A DNA stretch of 64,000 nt from Sipunculus nudus (Eukaryota; Annelida; Sipuncula; Golfingiida; Sipunculidae), in NCBI GenBank assembly GCA_026874595.1, contig CM049309.1, positions 2,332,076 through 2,396,075 of the forward strand, written 5' to 3'. The notes under the pieces were generated by a model. That model saw nothing but the letters and a program-made list of their open reading frames with translations. It was not told the DNA's origin and ran no database searches. Positions 36,783-49,282 of this stretch are shown here, piece after piece (the stretch's first letter is position 1; every line of letters begins with the position of its first letter). Made by a program: the position numbers and the translations under genes.

Positions 36783-38205
36783 GACTAGTAAAGTGAGATA
36801 AGACTAGAATAAGAGTTATTTACTGGAGATAGACTACAGTAAGAATCATTATCCACAGTTGTTATTTACTAGAGATAGACTACAGTAAGAATCATTATCC
36901 ACAGTTGTTATTTACTAGAGATAGACTACAGTAAGAATCATTATCCTGTGTTGTTATTTACTAGAGATAGACTACAATAAGAATCATTATCCACAGTTGT
37001 TATTTACTAGAGATAGACTACAATAAGAATCATTATCCACAGTTGTTATTTACTAGAGATAGACTACAATAAGAGCTAGTCCCCACAGTTATTTACTAGA
37101 GATAGACTACAATAAGAGCTAGTCCCCACAGTTATCACTAGAGATAGACTGCAATAAGAATCATTATCTGCAGTTGTTATTTACTAGAGATAGACTACAA
37201 TAAGAATCATTATCCACAGTTGTTATTTACTAGAGATAGACTACAATAAGAGCTATTCCCCACAGTTATTTGCTAGAGAAAGACTACAATAAGAGCTAGT
37301 CCCCACAGTTTTTTACTAGAGATAGACTACAATAAGAGCTAGTCCCCACAGTTATTTACTAGAAATAGACTACAATAAGAGCTAGTCCCCACAGTTATTT
37401 ACTAGAGATAGACTACAATAAGAGCTAGTCCCCACAGTTATTTACTAGAGATAGACTACAATAAGAGCTAGTCCCCACAGTTATTTACTAGAGATAGACT
37501 ACAGTAAGAGCTAGTCCCCACAGTTATTTACTAGAGATAGACTACAATAAGAGCTAGTCCCCACAGTTATTTAATAGAGATAGACTACAGTAAGAATCAT
37601 TATCCACAGTTGTTATTTACTAGAGATAGACTACAATAAGAATCATTATCAGCAGTTATTTACTAGAGATAGACTACAATAAGAGCTAGTCCCCACAGTT
37701 ATTTACTAAAGATAGACTACAGTAAGAATCATTATCCACAGTTGTTATTTACTAGAGAAAGACTACAATAAGAATCATTATCCGCAGTTGTTATTTACTA
37801 GAGATAGACTACAATAAGAGCTAGTCCCCACAGTTATTTACTAAAGATAGACTACAGTAAGAATCATTATCCACAGTTGTTATTTACTAGAGATAGACTA
37901 CAATAAGTATCATTATCCGCAGTTGTTATTTACTAGAGATAGACTACAATAAGAGCTAGTCCCAACAGTTATTTACTAGAGATAGACTACAATAAGAGCT
38001 AGTCCCGACAGTTATTTACTAGAGATAGACTACAATAAGAGCTAGTCCCCACAGTTATTTACTAGAGATAGACTACAGTAAGAGCTAGTCCCCACAGTTA
38101 TTTACTAGAGATAGACTACAATAAGAGGTAGTCCCCACAGTTATTTACTAGAGATAGACTACAATAAGAGCTAGTCCCCACAGTTATTTACTAGAGATAG
38201 ACTAA
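36783..38205. repeat. 43/46-bp minisatellite, about 32 units, two unit types
   Basis: The common core is TTATTTACTAGAGATAGACT then ACAATAAGA. It continues either GCTAGTCCCCACAG (43-bp unit) or ATCATTATCCACAGTTG (46-bp unit). The 46-bp type dominates at the 5' end, the 43-bp type at the 3' end, and the two are interspersed in the middle. The first units (36783-36850) and the last (38195-38205) are degenerate. Neither period is a shared multiple of three, and no long open frames arise. Confidence 0.96.
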
Positions 38206-38279
38206 CAGTCAGCCTGCTCAGTTGTTATATGCTAGAGGCAGTCCCCATGTTTGTTATTTGCGTGTAGAAACTGCTTTAG

Positions 38280-38760
38280 GTGTACAAGAGAATCCCTAAT
38301 GGCTGTGCCTACTGGTTGGTCAGAGAGGTTTTACATAATGTCTGGCACAGCAGGCAAGAAGCCGCGCTGGAGGCTGAGTCTGTGTGCTGCTTTCTGACAA
38401 AGGCTCTAAGATGTTTGTACTTTACTGTAGCACGTATTGATCCTCGGGTGTGGGGTCCAAAGCCAGTGCTGGCCCTCGGGTGTCATTATCTTCACGCACT
38501 GTCCACTCAAACGATCGGGCATTATCTAGCATCGTCTGCCCTCCTGGCCTTACTTGATTGGTCGGTTAGATCAATAGCGAGCTCTCTAGGTGGGACCTGT
38601 CTGGTGAATTATCTCACTGACCAGGACAAGTTTAATTCTACCCTCTAGATTTGTCAGCGGAGGGAAAGACTATTTTCTTTTATCATCCAGCCATCAGCTA
38701 CCCTAGAGAGTTTCGGCCATTTTATGGATAGACCTGCATCCCTCATACAGTCATGTAAGC
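38280..38760. other. GC-richer island after the 43/46-bp array
   Basis: A block of higher GC content with an open frame of about 122 codons (38280-38648, plus) that begins with GTG rather than ATG. It contains no recognised domain. The lack of an initiator and of convincing splice sites argues against a gene. An unrecognised exon or a regulatory element cannot be excluded. Confidence 0.2.
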
Positions 38761-40394
38761 CCACATTATACTCCTGCCCATTCATTAACAACAGCGATTT
38801 ATAGTACATTCAAGAATTGTTATTAATGACTCCAAGGAAACCAATAATCCATTGTGCATGTGTCCCACAGGAAAGTGCTGCTTTGGTGGTGTTGTGTGTA
38901 ACGAAACAAGATTTAATGCTGAATTTAATAAGCATTTGTACCTCAGAATATCTAAAATTTGTTATATATCACAACAGTCATTGTCACTGTTGTTAGGATT
39001 ATGTTTACAGAATCAAGGATAGTTAGTTATCGATGTTAATGCATGGTTCTATATGTAAGTTCTGTGATTCTCCTGGAACATGGTCAGACAGATGCAAATG
39101 AGGAAATATGGAATATTACATAGTATTTGAACAATTTTTAGGATTGTATCTTCATGGCTTAACAGTTAAAGATATTAAATAATGAGTTGTAATTGAGGTT
39201 AACATCTATGGTACACACTGGAATAGAATCGAAAAAATATAATAACTGGCTTAAAAAAAATTGCTTTAATATTTGGCGTTTATGCACTTATTTTCTCTTC
39301 TGTACATTAGTAGTAGTGCCAGACTGCTTGAAGTCCTGTTATAAATCTCTTGTACATGAATTCATCATGGGTAAAGATGAAGTATAGCAGAAACACTAAA
39401 AGACTCATATGTCATTCCTGGCCATGTAGTAAGATCCATTAAAATAAATGTCAGACATCTGAAAGGCAGGAGTACTTGGAAACGCTGACCCACAGGAGAA
39501 CAAAAACAGAGGTGTAATACTCGCAGGACTCTTCTTGCTCAGCCTCTGTATATAAAGATGACACCCGAGTTTTGGGCCAAAGCCCTGAAGATCAGCGGAG
39601 ATGAGCTGGGTAATCTTTCATCTTGCCTGCCCTTATATGGGGCTTGTTTCTGTTGCAGCATAAATGCCCTTAGTCCCATCGCAGTCCAATTGCTTGCACA
39701 CTGGATGCAGGCCCTCAGATGAACTGTCAGTCTGAGGAATGAACGGATGCCACTGGACCATACAGTCCCCACTGCCAGTCAGGTCTGGCTACCCTTAACA
39801 TGATGGAGCACAGGAACAGAGTAGCAGGTCAGGGAGATAAACAATACAAGTCATCTAAAACTTCACTGGTAACCACTTACTAAGGTCTTACACCAACCTC
39901 CTGGTAAGACTTAGCTCTAATATGAGATGCACAGAAACCTAGTAAAATAAATGGTAAGTTCAGCTGCTAAGTAGGACAAAATATTAAGCATCAACTTTCT
40001 GTAATTCCTAATATGTTAAATAGATCAGTGCTTTAGTCCTGGTGAAACTGTCATGGGAGACAGAAATATCCATGTTTTTATGATCCAAGTGTAGCTTAAC
40101 TGCTGAACCAATCCTTGTTTCTCCATCTATCCATTCTGAAGTAGTAGTTCTGAAGATGTTTAGGAATTGTTAACAACACCAGTCAATTGCCAACTTTTCA
40201 CCTTATAGGCTCTGGCGTATTTTGATATCAGCCCCTAAGTATAGCGAAAATGCAAATTTAAAATGCATTGGCTGTAGGCTTTTTTTGACAAAAACATATA
40301 TCAGTTGACTCAGATCATCTCTTGGCCCAGAAACAAACCAGATCATGTAACAAATAGTCTGTCGAGCAAAGACAAAGACAATCCAGAACCAGGC

Positions 40395-41040
40395 CAGAAC
40401 ATGTCTCCATTTCTGAAGACTAAAGCAAGCCAATCTTGCAATCCAAAACCTGTCTCCATCAGTCCAAAGACTGAAGCCAGCTGGACTGGCAATCCAGAAC
40501 ATGTCTCCATCAGACTGAAGACTGAAGCCAGCCATTCTGGCAGTCCAGAACATGTCTCCAACGTTTGCATCAGTCTGAAGACTGAAGCCATGAAGTTCTG
40601 GCAGTCTAGAAAATGTCTCCATCAGTCTGAAGACTGAAGCGAGCCAGTCTGGCAGTCCAGAACATGTCTCCATTTCTGAAGACTGGAGGAGGCCAGTCTT
40701 GCAATCCAAAACCTGTCTCCATCAGTCCGAAGACTGAAGCCAGCAAAACTGGCAATCCAGAACATGTCTCCATCACTGGCATCAGTCCGAAGACTGAAGC
40801 AATCAAGTTCTGGCAGTCCAGAAAATGTCTCCATCAGTCTGGAGACTGAAGCCATAAAGTCTGGTAGTCCAGAACATGCCTTCATCAGTCTGGAGACTGA
40901 ATCCAGCCAGTCTGAAAATCCATTTGATGTCTCCATCAGTCGGAAGGTTGAAACCAGCCAGTCTGGCAATCCAGAAGATGGTCCAATCAGTGTGATGAGG
41001 GAAACCTGCCATCAGACAATTCAGTATCTGGTCCAATCAG
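40395..41040. repeat. 51-bp minisatellite, about 13 diverged units
   Basis: The unit reads CCAGAACATGTCTCCATCAG, TCTGAAGACTGAAGCCAGCC, AGTCTGGCAAT. The TGTCTCC word is spaced 51 bases apart at 40451, 40502 and 40553, with a 61-base step to 40614 caused by an insertion near 40561. Divergence among units is clearly higher than in the 62-bp and 39-bp arrays, so this array is older. Open frames through it on both strands are by-products of the period. Confidence 0.93.
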
Positions 41041-41326
41041 CATGATAAGTTAAGTCAGCTGACAGCACAGGACTAAGGTTCTCATCGTCCAGGCCCAGTA
41101 TCCCTTGGACTGAGGAGTAAAGCCACGTCTCAGACGGTCCAGACAACACCATGATGAATAGAACAGTGCAATCTGGAACTGAGATCTTTAGTTTCGCTTA
41201 AAAAGAATATGACAGTCTTTTGTCAAGTGGCAGATGGTGGGGTGATAAAACTACCAGTGTCAGCTCAGTCAGGGTGAAGGAGTGATGATGATTGATTAAA
41301 GTTAACAGAATGAAGACTGTGTAGTG

Positions 41327-41615
41327 GTAGGACATAGCCTAGTGGATGAGGCATCATTATTAGAAGCTGAAGGTCCCTGGTTCAATCCCCGCTGATGTAT
41401 CAAAGGTTATACACTGAAATCTCAATAGAACCTGAGACCTCTGTTCTGGTGGCTTAATGACAATTTATAACTTGTGAATTATCCTAGCCCCATGCATATG
41501 AACCTTGAATCCAGAAATATGATTGATAATATATCATTACTGTTATATGGTCACCTTTATCCTGATTCCATAGCCAGTGCCGCTAACAGGCCATGGGTCT
41601 ATTATGAGAGTAACC
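41327..41615 (+). mobile_element. tRNA-derived SINE
   Basis: The A box TAGCCTAGTGG at 41335-41345 and the B box GGTTCAATCCC at 41379-41389 have tRNA-like spacing. The tail includes GCATATGAACCTTGAATCCA, then GCCGCTAACAGGCCATGGG, which links it to the copy at 28685-28790. It has no protein-coding part, as expected for a SINE. The insertion is in the same direction as talin transcription. Confidence 0.75.
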
Positions 41616-44537
41616 AAAAGCTATTTTGATCTTTCTGTCACGAAGACGTGATTCAGGAGAAATTTTTTTAGAAAAAAGTAGTATAATCAGCTGAAAGGCC
41701 TTCTGTGTGTTTAAAGAGTGTAAAGGCGTGAATAGGTTTTATAAGTTAAAAATTTCCCAAAAAATCGTAGACTACAGGATTGTTATGTTTTATAAGGCTA
41801 TCCATTTTCATTGTGTAATTGTAATAATGCCTGAGGCCTGGAATTATGCCAGTAGGCCAGGGCACTCTTGAGATGATAGATACTTGACAATTTTTGTTCA
41901 TGAAGAGATTAGGCAAACATATCTGTCTGGGTTTTGAAAACATCGCTACCTAGAACTGAGTATTGTGGAGCACTTGGTTATGACTTTTTTCATGAGGGTG
42001 GATTGCCACAGTGAGGAGGAATATTGTCAGATTAATTTTGTTGAGTGGAAGGTGGTTTGTGTACAGATATTGTCCTGTAAATGGTCTTATGAAAACACTT
42101 TGTCATCCATACAGGGATGGTTACATCAAGAAAGAGTCAGGTACAAATGAATTTCTTTAGAAGCTCTGTCAACACCACTGTTTTAATATTAAAAGAAGTA
42201 GACAAGTGCTGGTGCTTTCCTTTCATATCAGCAAAACATGTTATGTCTGGCCTGCCAGCCAGTTAGTTTGTAGCTTTGCTTGGACTGAGAACAAAGTCCA
42301 GCCTATATTAAGCTTGCTGTCATCAGCTCTAGTTGCAGCCTGCATGATATCAATAAGCTGATCAGCTAAAACAGAGTTAATGATTTATGCACAGTATGGA
42401 TACAGTGCATGGCTTGGCTCAAAAGCCTGCTTGACATGGAACTGGCTGTAATTTTGACTGTACATGGCTAATGGGTTTGTCCACATGGCCTTTGAAAGGC
42501 CAACCTGACTGACCCTGCCGTCCGAAACTAGCAGGCCCTGCATCAGTGCTAAACTGTCTCAGTCACAAATAAAGTTTGTGACAGCCGCAGTCTGTCAGCG
42601 CAAGCTGATGGCTTTTTGTTCTTATGGTATTATTGCGTATAGGCTAGGTGCATTAATTCGACCTAACGGAGGAATTGCATTTATTATGATACGAGAGCTG
42701 ATGTAGCCTCCACAAGTGGAGTTCGCTCTCTTCTGAGCGACACAATACCACCTGACATGTCCAGCTGGACGACAGTGATTCTCCTCAGAACATGTAATTT
42801 CTGCTTCACCAGACTTTCACAGCGCGGCATGTTAAGCAGGTTTTTTTCACAGCAGCCGGAAAGGAGAGACAGCCCATGGAACATGTATGTAATCCTTGTT
42901 TTCCTGTTCTATCGGCAAACTTTGTTGAAGCATGTCAGTATCATCAAGTATGGCTACTCTAAAAAGGCCAGAGCTGCCGTTGCCTGATGTGGCTTCCACT
43001 GTTACAGCTCTCACCTACCCATGAATGCTGCCCAGCTGTCACAGATCAAATTGTCAAGTGTCTGTTCACTGATTTCATAGGCTTAGATTTTTTTTCTTGT
43101 TTGCACAAGAGACAGATATCCCCTTTTATATTAAATTTCATCATGATTGGCACAGTAGGCTTTATTAGTGCTAGGAAGTAGATTTCAAAAGTGAATTTTC
43201 CAAAAAGTAATCAATAAAAATTTCTTCTTTTTATCAACCAGTTCACATATGGCGTAAGGTATATTATATATCAGTATTTGATTTTTTGTTCATTTAGGTC
43301 AATAAACTGTGAAAATGTGAAATTCAGAATACTTCATTGGTATTTTTTATTTTTAAGGTATGTTTGATTGTTTCTAATTGAATGTGTCTTCCTCAGTGAC
43401 AGTTTTCATTGTAAGTATTTGACTATTAAAATGTTGCTCCTTGGCAGCTGTTTGTGTAGGTCAGAATTGTCTTCTGCAGCAGTATCAGTCAGTTTTGTTC
43501 TGTAAGCTTCTACGTCTTTGTAGAAAATCCCAGTGTACATCAGTGTCAAGAAAGCAGTTGTATCATCAAAGTTTTTGTAAAACCTAAACCAATTGTAACG
43601 TTATCCTATCATCTTTCCATCAGGTCATTGATGTGATATATAGTGTAGTACATGTGGACAATATGCTGTTTAGTAAATGGTGACCTAATTCCTACCACAC
43701 CTGATTATGATTTATGTTAATTTATGTTAATTTATATTTTCCAGACTTAGATACATGAATCATGGTACTGTAGACATTCCACAATTCCACGAACATAACC
43801 ATCTCATATTACACATATAAACATCATAAATTTGATTTACAATCAGACTTCAGATAGACAGTCCTGTACCTTTGAGCTAAGTCATGACTTGATGGTTCTT
43901 TACCTGAAGACAAGTCTTAAAGTGTTACACTGACGTACACCTACAGTATGGTAAAAAAAATCCAGTATCATATTGGTATTAATTCTGTGTTGATATGCTG
44001 ACAATATTTGACATAAAATACATTAAAAGACATGTCTTAAGTCAGAGGTGACTTGAACTCCTGATTGGCTATTTCTTTTTTAAATACTTTTTTTACAGAA
44101 ATAAATTTTATGAGAGCTGGTTTGGTGAATACATGTATAAATAAGCAAGACAAATGGCTTTTAGACAACTATGATATATATATTTTTGTGTATTGGATCT
44201 TGAGTGTTGTATCATGACACATGTCTTATCATGTATCATTACATCCCCTTTAGGCTGTGATAACATCCTTAAATGTTGATAAAAAACTATTTTAGTATTA
44301 CATATTTAGAACCTCATATGATTGTCGTCTGAGCCTTTATAACACAAAAACATATAATTTGCCTTAAGATTCAATAGTATGAAATAATAGATCAGATCTG
44401 ATATAACAGAATATTATATAAAATAACAGAACGTTTGTTTGAAATCATGCCATTAAATCAAGAAGGAAGATAAAAATAGGTATGTGATAGGATTTTTTTA
44501 TTGTTAAAGATATATTGCATAACAATTTGTTCCAGAT

Positions 44538-45420
44538 ATGATAAAGGCCAGTAGGAATAAAGCAGGGTTTTTCCCTCATGTTTTCCTAAGTCAAAAAGGG
44601 CAGACACATATGTCATGGACAGCTACATTTTTAAAGAAGGCAGCCCATGGCAGTGTGGTCCGCTTATACCTTGATGTGATGCTGCAGACTCCAGTGTCCC
44701 TTATGGCACCAAACCCTTTCCAGTTTATTGGCACTGGTGGCAGTTTAGCCCCAAAATGTAGCAATAAGGTGTCCAGGAAATGGCCCAAGCGCCCTGCTCC
44801 TACTGACAGGAATAAGCATGATGGCACTCATACTCGTCATAAATCGTATTATTTACTGGACAGGGTATATTATCAAACAGCTGCACACACATTACCACAG
44901 AAAACAACCAATTATATTAATGGCGTCATATTGGATGCCAGTAAAAACAAGTCTGCCATTTCTGTTTCATTATGGTATAGCTAAGTATGATATTAGAAAG
45001 TGAATACTTTAAAAAGGAGGCAGGTGGATGCTTAACAATAAGTAATGGATCTTTTGCCCAATATGCCTGCTTTAATCAAACCCAACAGATTTTCATGCAT
45101 AATATTCACATTAATGGAGACATACAACTGGGTGTTTTTGAAAAGTCCATCATGAGTAATGCTGCTGCTTTCTAGAACAGACGGTTCTTGTGGAGCGGTC
45201 TGGCAGCAGATGGATCCTCGCACTTGCGACCCAGAGTTGTCAGTGTCCCTTGTAATGGCAATTTGCCCCATTGCTTTGGTGCCATGTTCCTTAACAGTCA
45301 TGATCAAGCTAACACCCGGTTGACACGAGCCCCATCGTCTCCAAGTCTGTGTAACAAAGATGTGCTAAAGGTCTGCATTGTGCCCAAAGATGCTGACACG
45401 AACGTGCTCCAATAAGAATG
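44538..45420. other. Island of long open frames, no gene recognised
   Basis: A GC-richer stretch with an ATG-initiated frame of 148 codons (44538-44984, plus), an antisense frame (44591-44827) and further short frames to 45415. The 148-codon product is of mixed composition with no signal peptide, membrane segment or known domain. Frames on both strands suggest reduced stop-codon density rather than coding. It is listed because it is the longest non-repeat open frame in the window. Confidence 0.2.
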
Positions 45421-46249
45421 ATCAGTGCTGTTGTAAAGGCAGAAGAACATTGAAATGCCTGCTAATCGCATGTGGTCTCCCAGACTTCACCGTCAACACT
45501 GTCCCCATGTAAGTGACATTTCCATAATGGTTTCCAAGGGTATCGGAAAAATTCTAGGGCTGCCAATTTCAACCAACTGAGTCGGGAACCGTCTGGGGAA
45601 TTAATTTGCTTCAGCTGGTCAATTATGATCGTGAAAACAGAACATGTCTTCTATCTGCATAATGCTGCTAACTCCATTTGCATGTTGCTGTGGCCCTGTC
45701 ATATCTGTTTTCTAATTGAGTCCATAGAGACTGGTCTGGAGTTATGCAGACTCGGCAGATATTGCTGCTCTCCCCCTGTATTGCAAATGATATATGGTAC
45801 AATTTTATGTGAGGGTATATATCACGTTTTATTTTATTCAGAATGTCATCAAACCAGTTAATGGACAAGATTCAGCTGCAAACATGAGAAAATATCAATT
45901 AATTTATGTCCCAGTTAAGTTATTATGCTTGAAGTTTTTATCCTCATTAACATTTGAATCAGTATGCCTTGTTGATTTTTACAGTTTATATTTAAATTTT
46001 AAATAATTTTGATTTTATTTGAACTTACAGAAATTATACCTTTGCATCATACCTTGTTACAAACAATTTAGCTTATACTGTTTAAAAAAAGATCATTGTT
46101 GCTGACCTAATAGGTAACAGACATTATGATATATTTATTTATAGAGTGTTTGTTGTTAGGAGTATGAGGTGAGATTGATGATAACTAGTTGCACAATTAT
46201 AACCCAGGATCATACAGATGTTAAACAAATCCAGATCTTTCTGTCTTGA

Positions 46250-46495
46250 CAAAACCACCATCAGAAAAAGGTCCTATGTTGGTCTGACACTTTAGCACTC
46301 ACAGTAAATCAAGACAATGTCAGAGAACTCCGTGAGGAATACGGAACTCTGCTTCAGAAGCTGCTGCTGTTTGATATGACACTGGATCATGTGCAGGTTG
46401 TCCTGCATCACAGGCGAGGACAGATAAAAGAGAAGCAAGACTCAGTCTACAGCTTCTCTAAAGCTGAAAACACAATTAAAATTGGATCACACTAA
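46250..46495 (+). pseudogene. Orphan coding-like segment, exon or fossil
   Basis: An open frame with no early ATG (stop TGA at 46247, TAA at 46493). The part after a possible acceptor CACTCACAG (ends 46304) reads NQDNVRELREEYGTLLQKLL, LFDMTLDHVQVVLHHRRGQI, KEKQDSVYSFSKAENTIK. Leucines spaced by charged residues suggest a helical, coiled-coil-like segment. Codon use (repeated CTG, CAG, AAG, GAG) contrasts with the AT-rich intron. AATAAA hexamers follow at about 46593 and 46608. I do not recognise the family. It could be the last exon of another transcript, an exapted exon or a retroposed fragment. It is not part of talin's FERM head. Confidence 0.35.
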
Positions 46496-46658
46496 AAAAT
46501 GCTTAAACATTAATGTTCCTTGGAAAAAAAACTCTCAAGTTTTGCTTAACATTTCAAGCACTTGGTTTCACTTTTAATTTAAAGATTTAAAAAATAAATC
46601 TTTATAAATAAATAATAATATTTTTTTTATACATGAAGGAGTAGTCAGACATCATTTT

Positions 46659-47460
46659 TAGCTCAGCTGACTATAAGTCATCTGAGCTATAGTCGTGGTC
46701 CATTGTCCGTCGTCCGTCTGTCTGTCCGTCCGTCCGTCCGTCCGTAGATGTGGCACGTTTTGAAACCGTAAGACCTAGGAATCCAAAATTCGGCATAATG
46801 TTAGATGTCCCCAAGATCTCCTACCAAGCCGAAAACTGGGTCTTTGCAACTTCGTTCCTTTGAGAAATTAAGGAAAAACCTCAATTTTTTATTAAAAACC
46901 TATTTTCACACTTCAGGACTGCCTAATATCAAAACCACTCATCTGTTTTTCCTCATATTTACCATAAATATTCCTCTATATAGTTCCTATGTACATGCCA
47001 GAAATTATGTCTGTATTATTTAATTTAAAAAAGTTATGGGCCCAAACATAATGCATTTTGTAAAAAATAAGGAAAGATATTTGATCACTTAACACAAAAA
47101 ATGTTAAAGCTATCGACCTTTTTTCCAGTAATATAACTTTAATTAATCAAAATTAAATTGTATACCCAAAATTAGATAAAAATCTTTTAAATTTTCTAAA
47201 ATATTAATAAAAATAAAAAATTGGTACCTTAAATTTTGCCCAACTTTGACCATGGCACGTTTTTTTCCTGTAAGTACTGTGGATTTAATTTTCACAGCAT
47301 GTTTTTGTTAGCATTTCAACTGTTAACACCAAAAATTTGAAACCAGTTGATCAAGAACTGTAGATTTTAATAAGTATTCAAGCACCATGTAACATATTGT
47401 TTACATCAAGCTAGTGTTATGCAGTTTGCAAGAGCTCAGCTCCCCAGCTTCAGCTCTTAT
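46659..47460 (+). mobile_element. Dispersed repeat copy with (GTCC)n head
   Basis: Starts TTTTAGCTCAGCTGACTATA with an internal inverted word (AGCTCAGCTGACTATAAGTC against CATCTGAGCTATAG), followed by a GTCC/GTCTG simple repeat at 46708-46744. The body shares blocks with 7800-8480, 9285-10152 and the adjacent copy at 47461-48080: CTGCCTAATATCAAAACCAC, CCTATGTACATGCCAGAAAT, TATGGGCCCAAACATAATGC. The open frame at 46805-47023 is diverged repeat, also present at 47486-47698, and is not accepted as a gene. Confidence 0.75.
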
Positions 47461-48080
47461 TTCATTAAATTCGGCATACAGTTAGATGTCTCCAAAATCC
47501 CCTACCATGCCAAGAATTTGGTCACTAGGACTTAATACCTTCGAGATATTAATGAAAAACTTCATTTTTCCATTAAAAACCCATTGTTACACTTCAAGAC
47601 TGCCTAATATCAAAACCACTGATCTGACTTTAATCATAAATAATATACATATTTTTCATTCTCTATGCACATGCCAGAATGATGTCAGTATTGCGTAATT
47701 GTTTTAAGTTATGGGCCCAAACATAATGCACTTTGTAAAAAATCAAGAAATATATTTACTCCCTTAACAAGGGCATTGCTGAAGCTAGAGATTTTTTTGT
47801 CAGGGATGTAACATTATTTAGTCAAGGTTCAATTGAATACCCAAAATTAGTTCTGAATTTTTCAAATTTTATAAGTTATTAGTATAAATATAAAATTAGT
47901 ACCTTAAATTTAGCCCAACTGTGACCATGGCACGTTTGTGTCCTGTGAGCACTGTTGATATAATTTTCATATCATGCACACATTAGGATTTCAGCTTTTT
48001 AGTTTAGAAAGCTGAAAGAAATTGGCCAAAAATTGTAGCTTTTATTAATGTTTTTTATGAGACCCTGTCAGACTTTGGCT
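47461..48080 (+). mobile_element. Second adjacent copy of the dispersed repeat
   Basis: Begins AAATTCGGCATACAGTTAGA, matching the body of the preceding copy from about 46787, and follows it colinearly to the TTTAATTTTCACAGCAT-like end (here ATAATTTTCATATCATGC). It lacks the (GTCC)n head. The two copies are therefore an internal tandem duplication or two nested insertions. Confidence 0.7.
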
Positions 48081-48860
48081 CTCTCCAGCCCCTCTTGAGT
48101 CACCTGTATGTTGACCTTGTTGACCTTTCATCAAATTATGCACGCTTGAGGCAAGGCATACGGGGAATCCAGGCAGCTTATGGCCAGCCACAGTTGATCC
48201 AGGTGTCCAACCCAACTCATCTAGTAGTTTTAACCAACAACATAACAATAAACAATAAATTAATAAATTTTTATTGGTTTTTAATAACAAATTAAAGAAA
48301 AATAGAAAAGGAATTTGTTAGTTTATAATTACAGGAAATTAACTTGCAGTTACTGATGATATAAGAATCTTGTATCGATGGGTAGAATGTCACATATTCC
48401 AAATAACACCATGCAGTCACCTATGGCATTTTTCAGTTCAATTTTAATGATAAAGAAGTAAATCATATTATTCATTACTAATCATTAGGGATCATATGAA
48501 AGAAATTAATGATAGACAAAGATGCAGTTGATAATATTAATCTAGATTCCTACTGTGTCTAGTGTGTACATTGATGTGAAATTAGTCCAAAATGAATTTT
48601 TTACAGTTATTTTTTAATATAAATAAAAGCCATAAAACCAGGTACTTATGATCATTATTTAAATGTGTGAATTTTGTATATTCTGGATTCTCAACATCAT
48701 TGGTTGGTGAAACTGAATAAATACCAGACATGGTGCGAATACTTTGTAATTGTATTTAAATACGAATATGATTATGTACTCCATTATAAAATTTCTTGCA
48801 TAAAGAATAGGAATTCAGGTAAAAATGAAAGTATATGAATACTCGTGCAAATACTTTCAA

Positions 48861-48892
48861 AATGTATTCATGAATGCATTCATGAATATATT
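48861..48892. repeat. 32-bp near-perfect palindrome
   Basis: Centred between 48876 and 48877 on GAATGCATTC. The inner 24 bases (TATTCATGAATGCATTCATG plus AATA) are perfectly self-complementary, and the outer 4 on each side have a single mismatch. It has no loop, so it could extrude a cruciform. It lies inside the span between the repeat head at 46659 and the hairpin tail at 49249. Confidence 0.8.
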
Positions 48893-49248
48893 CTTTAATA
48901 TTATTTTAATAATCATATCAGTTATATTTCATTTAAAAAAATCATATGATTCTCTTATTATTTTTTATAAAAATTATATTTGGGACAATATTTGTAATTT
49001 TTTTTAATAAATAGTTAAACTCTTATATGTTCTGCTTATAAGTTATATGGCCAAGTCAAAATCTGTGTGACAATAGTACTCCATTTGTTAATAAAATAAA
49101 TGAAATCAATCCTCTTCCCTGTCTCCAAAGGTACTATCAAAATCATACATAAGCTAAACAACAACAACTCATAATACAGCTTATATTTATTACCACACAA
49201 AACCAGCATGTGCCTCATTTCTAAATAATATTTTTTTATCATATATAA

Positions 49249-49282
49249 CAGCTGAGCGTCGTGACCCATAGGTCCCTTGTTT
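49249..49282 (+). mobile_element. Hairpin tail of dispersed repeat
   Basis: CAGCTGAGCGTCGTGACCCA followed by TAGGTCCCTTGTTT, differing at two positions from the tail at 10117-10152. GACCCATAGGTC is a palindrome with one changed centre base, followed by CCTTGTTT. The inner CAGCTGAGC is the inverse of the GCTCAGCTG at the head (46664-46672), so 46659-49282 may be one element of about 2.6 kb with short inverted ends. Confidence 0.6.

Noticed and set aside
38280-38648. 122-codon open frame as a gene
   Set aside because: It starts with GTG, which is not a normal animal start codon, and has no recognisable domain or convincing splice sites.
44538-44984. 148-codon open frame as a nested gene
   Set aside because: No domain, signal or splice structure is visible, and an antisense frame overlaps it. 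It was kept only as a low-confidence island.
46805-47698. Two similar 70-codon frames as a duplicated small protein gene
   Set aside because: They are two diverged copies of the dispersed repeat, whose other copies at 7800-8480 and 9285-10152 do not keep the frame.
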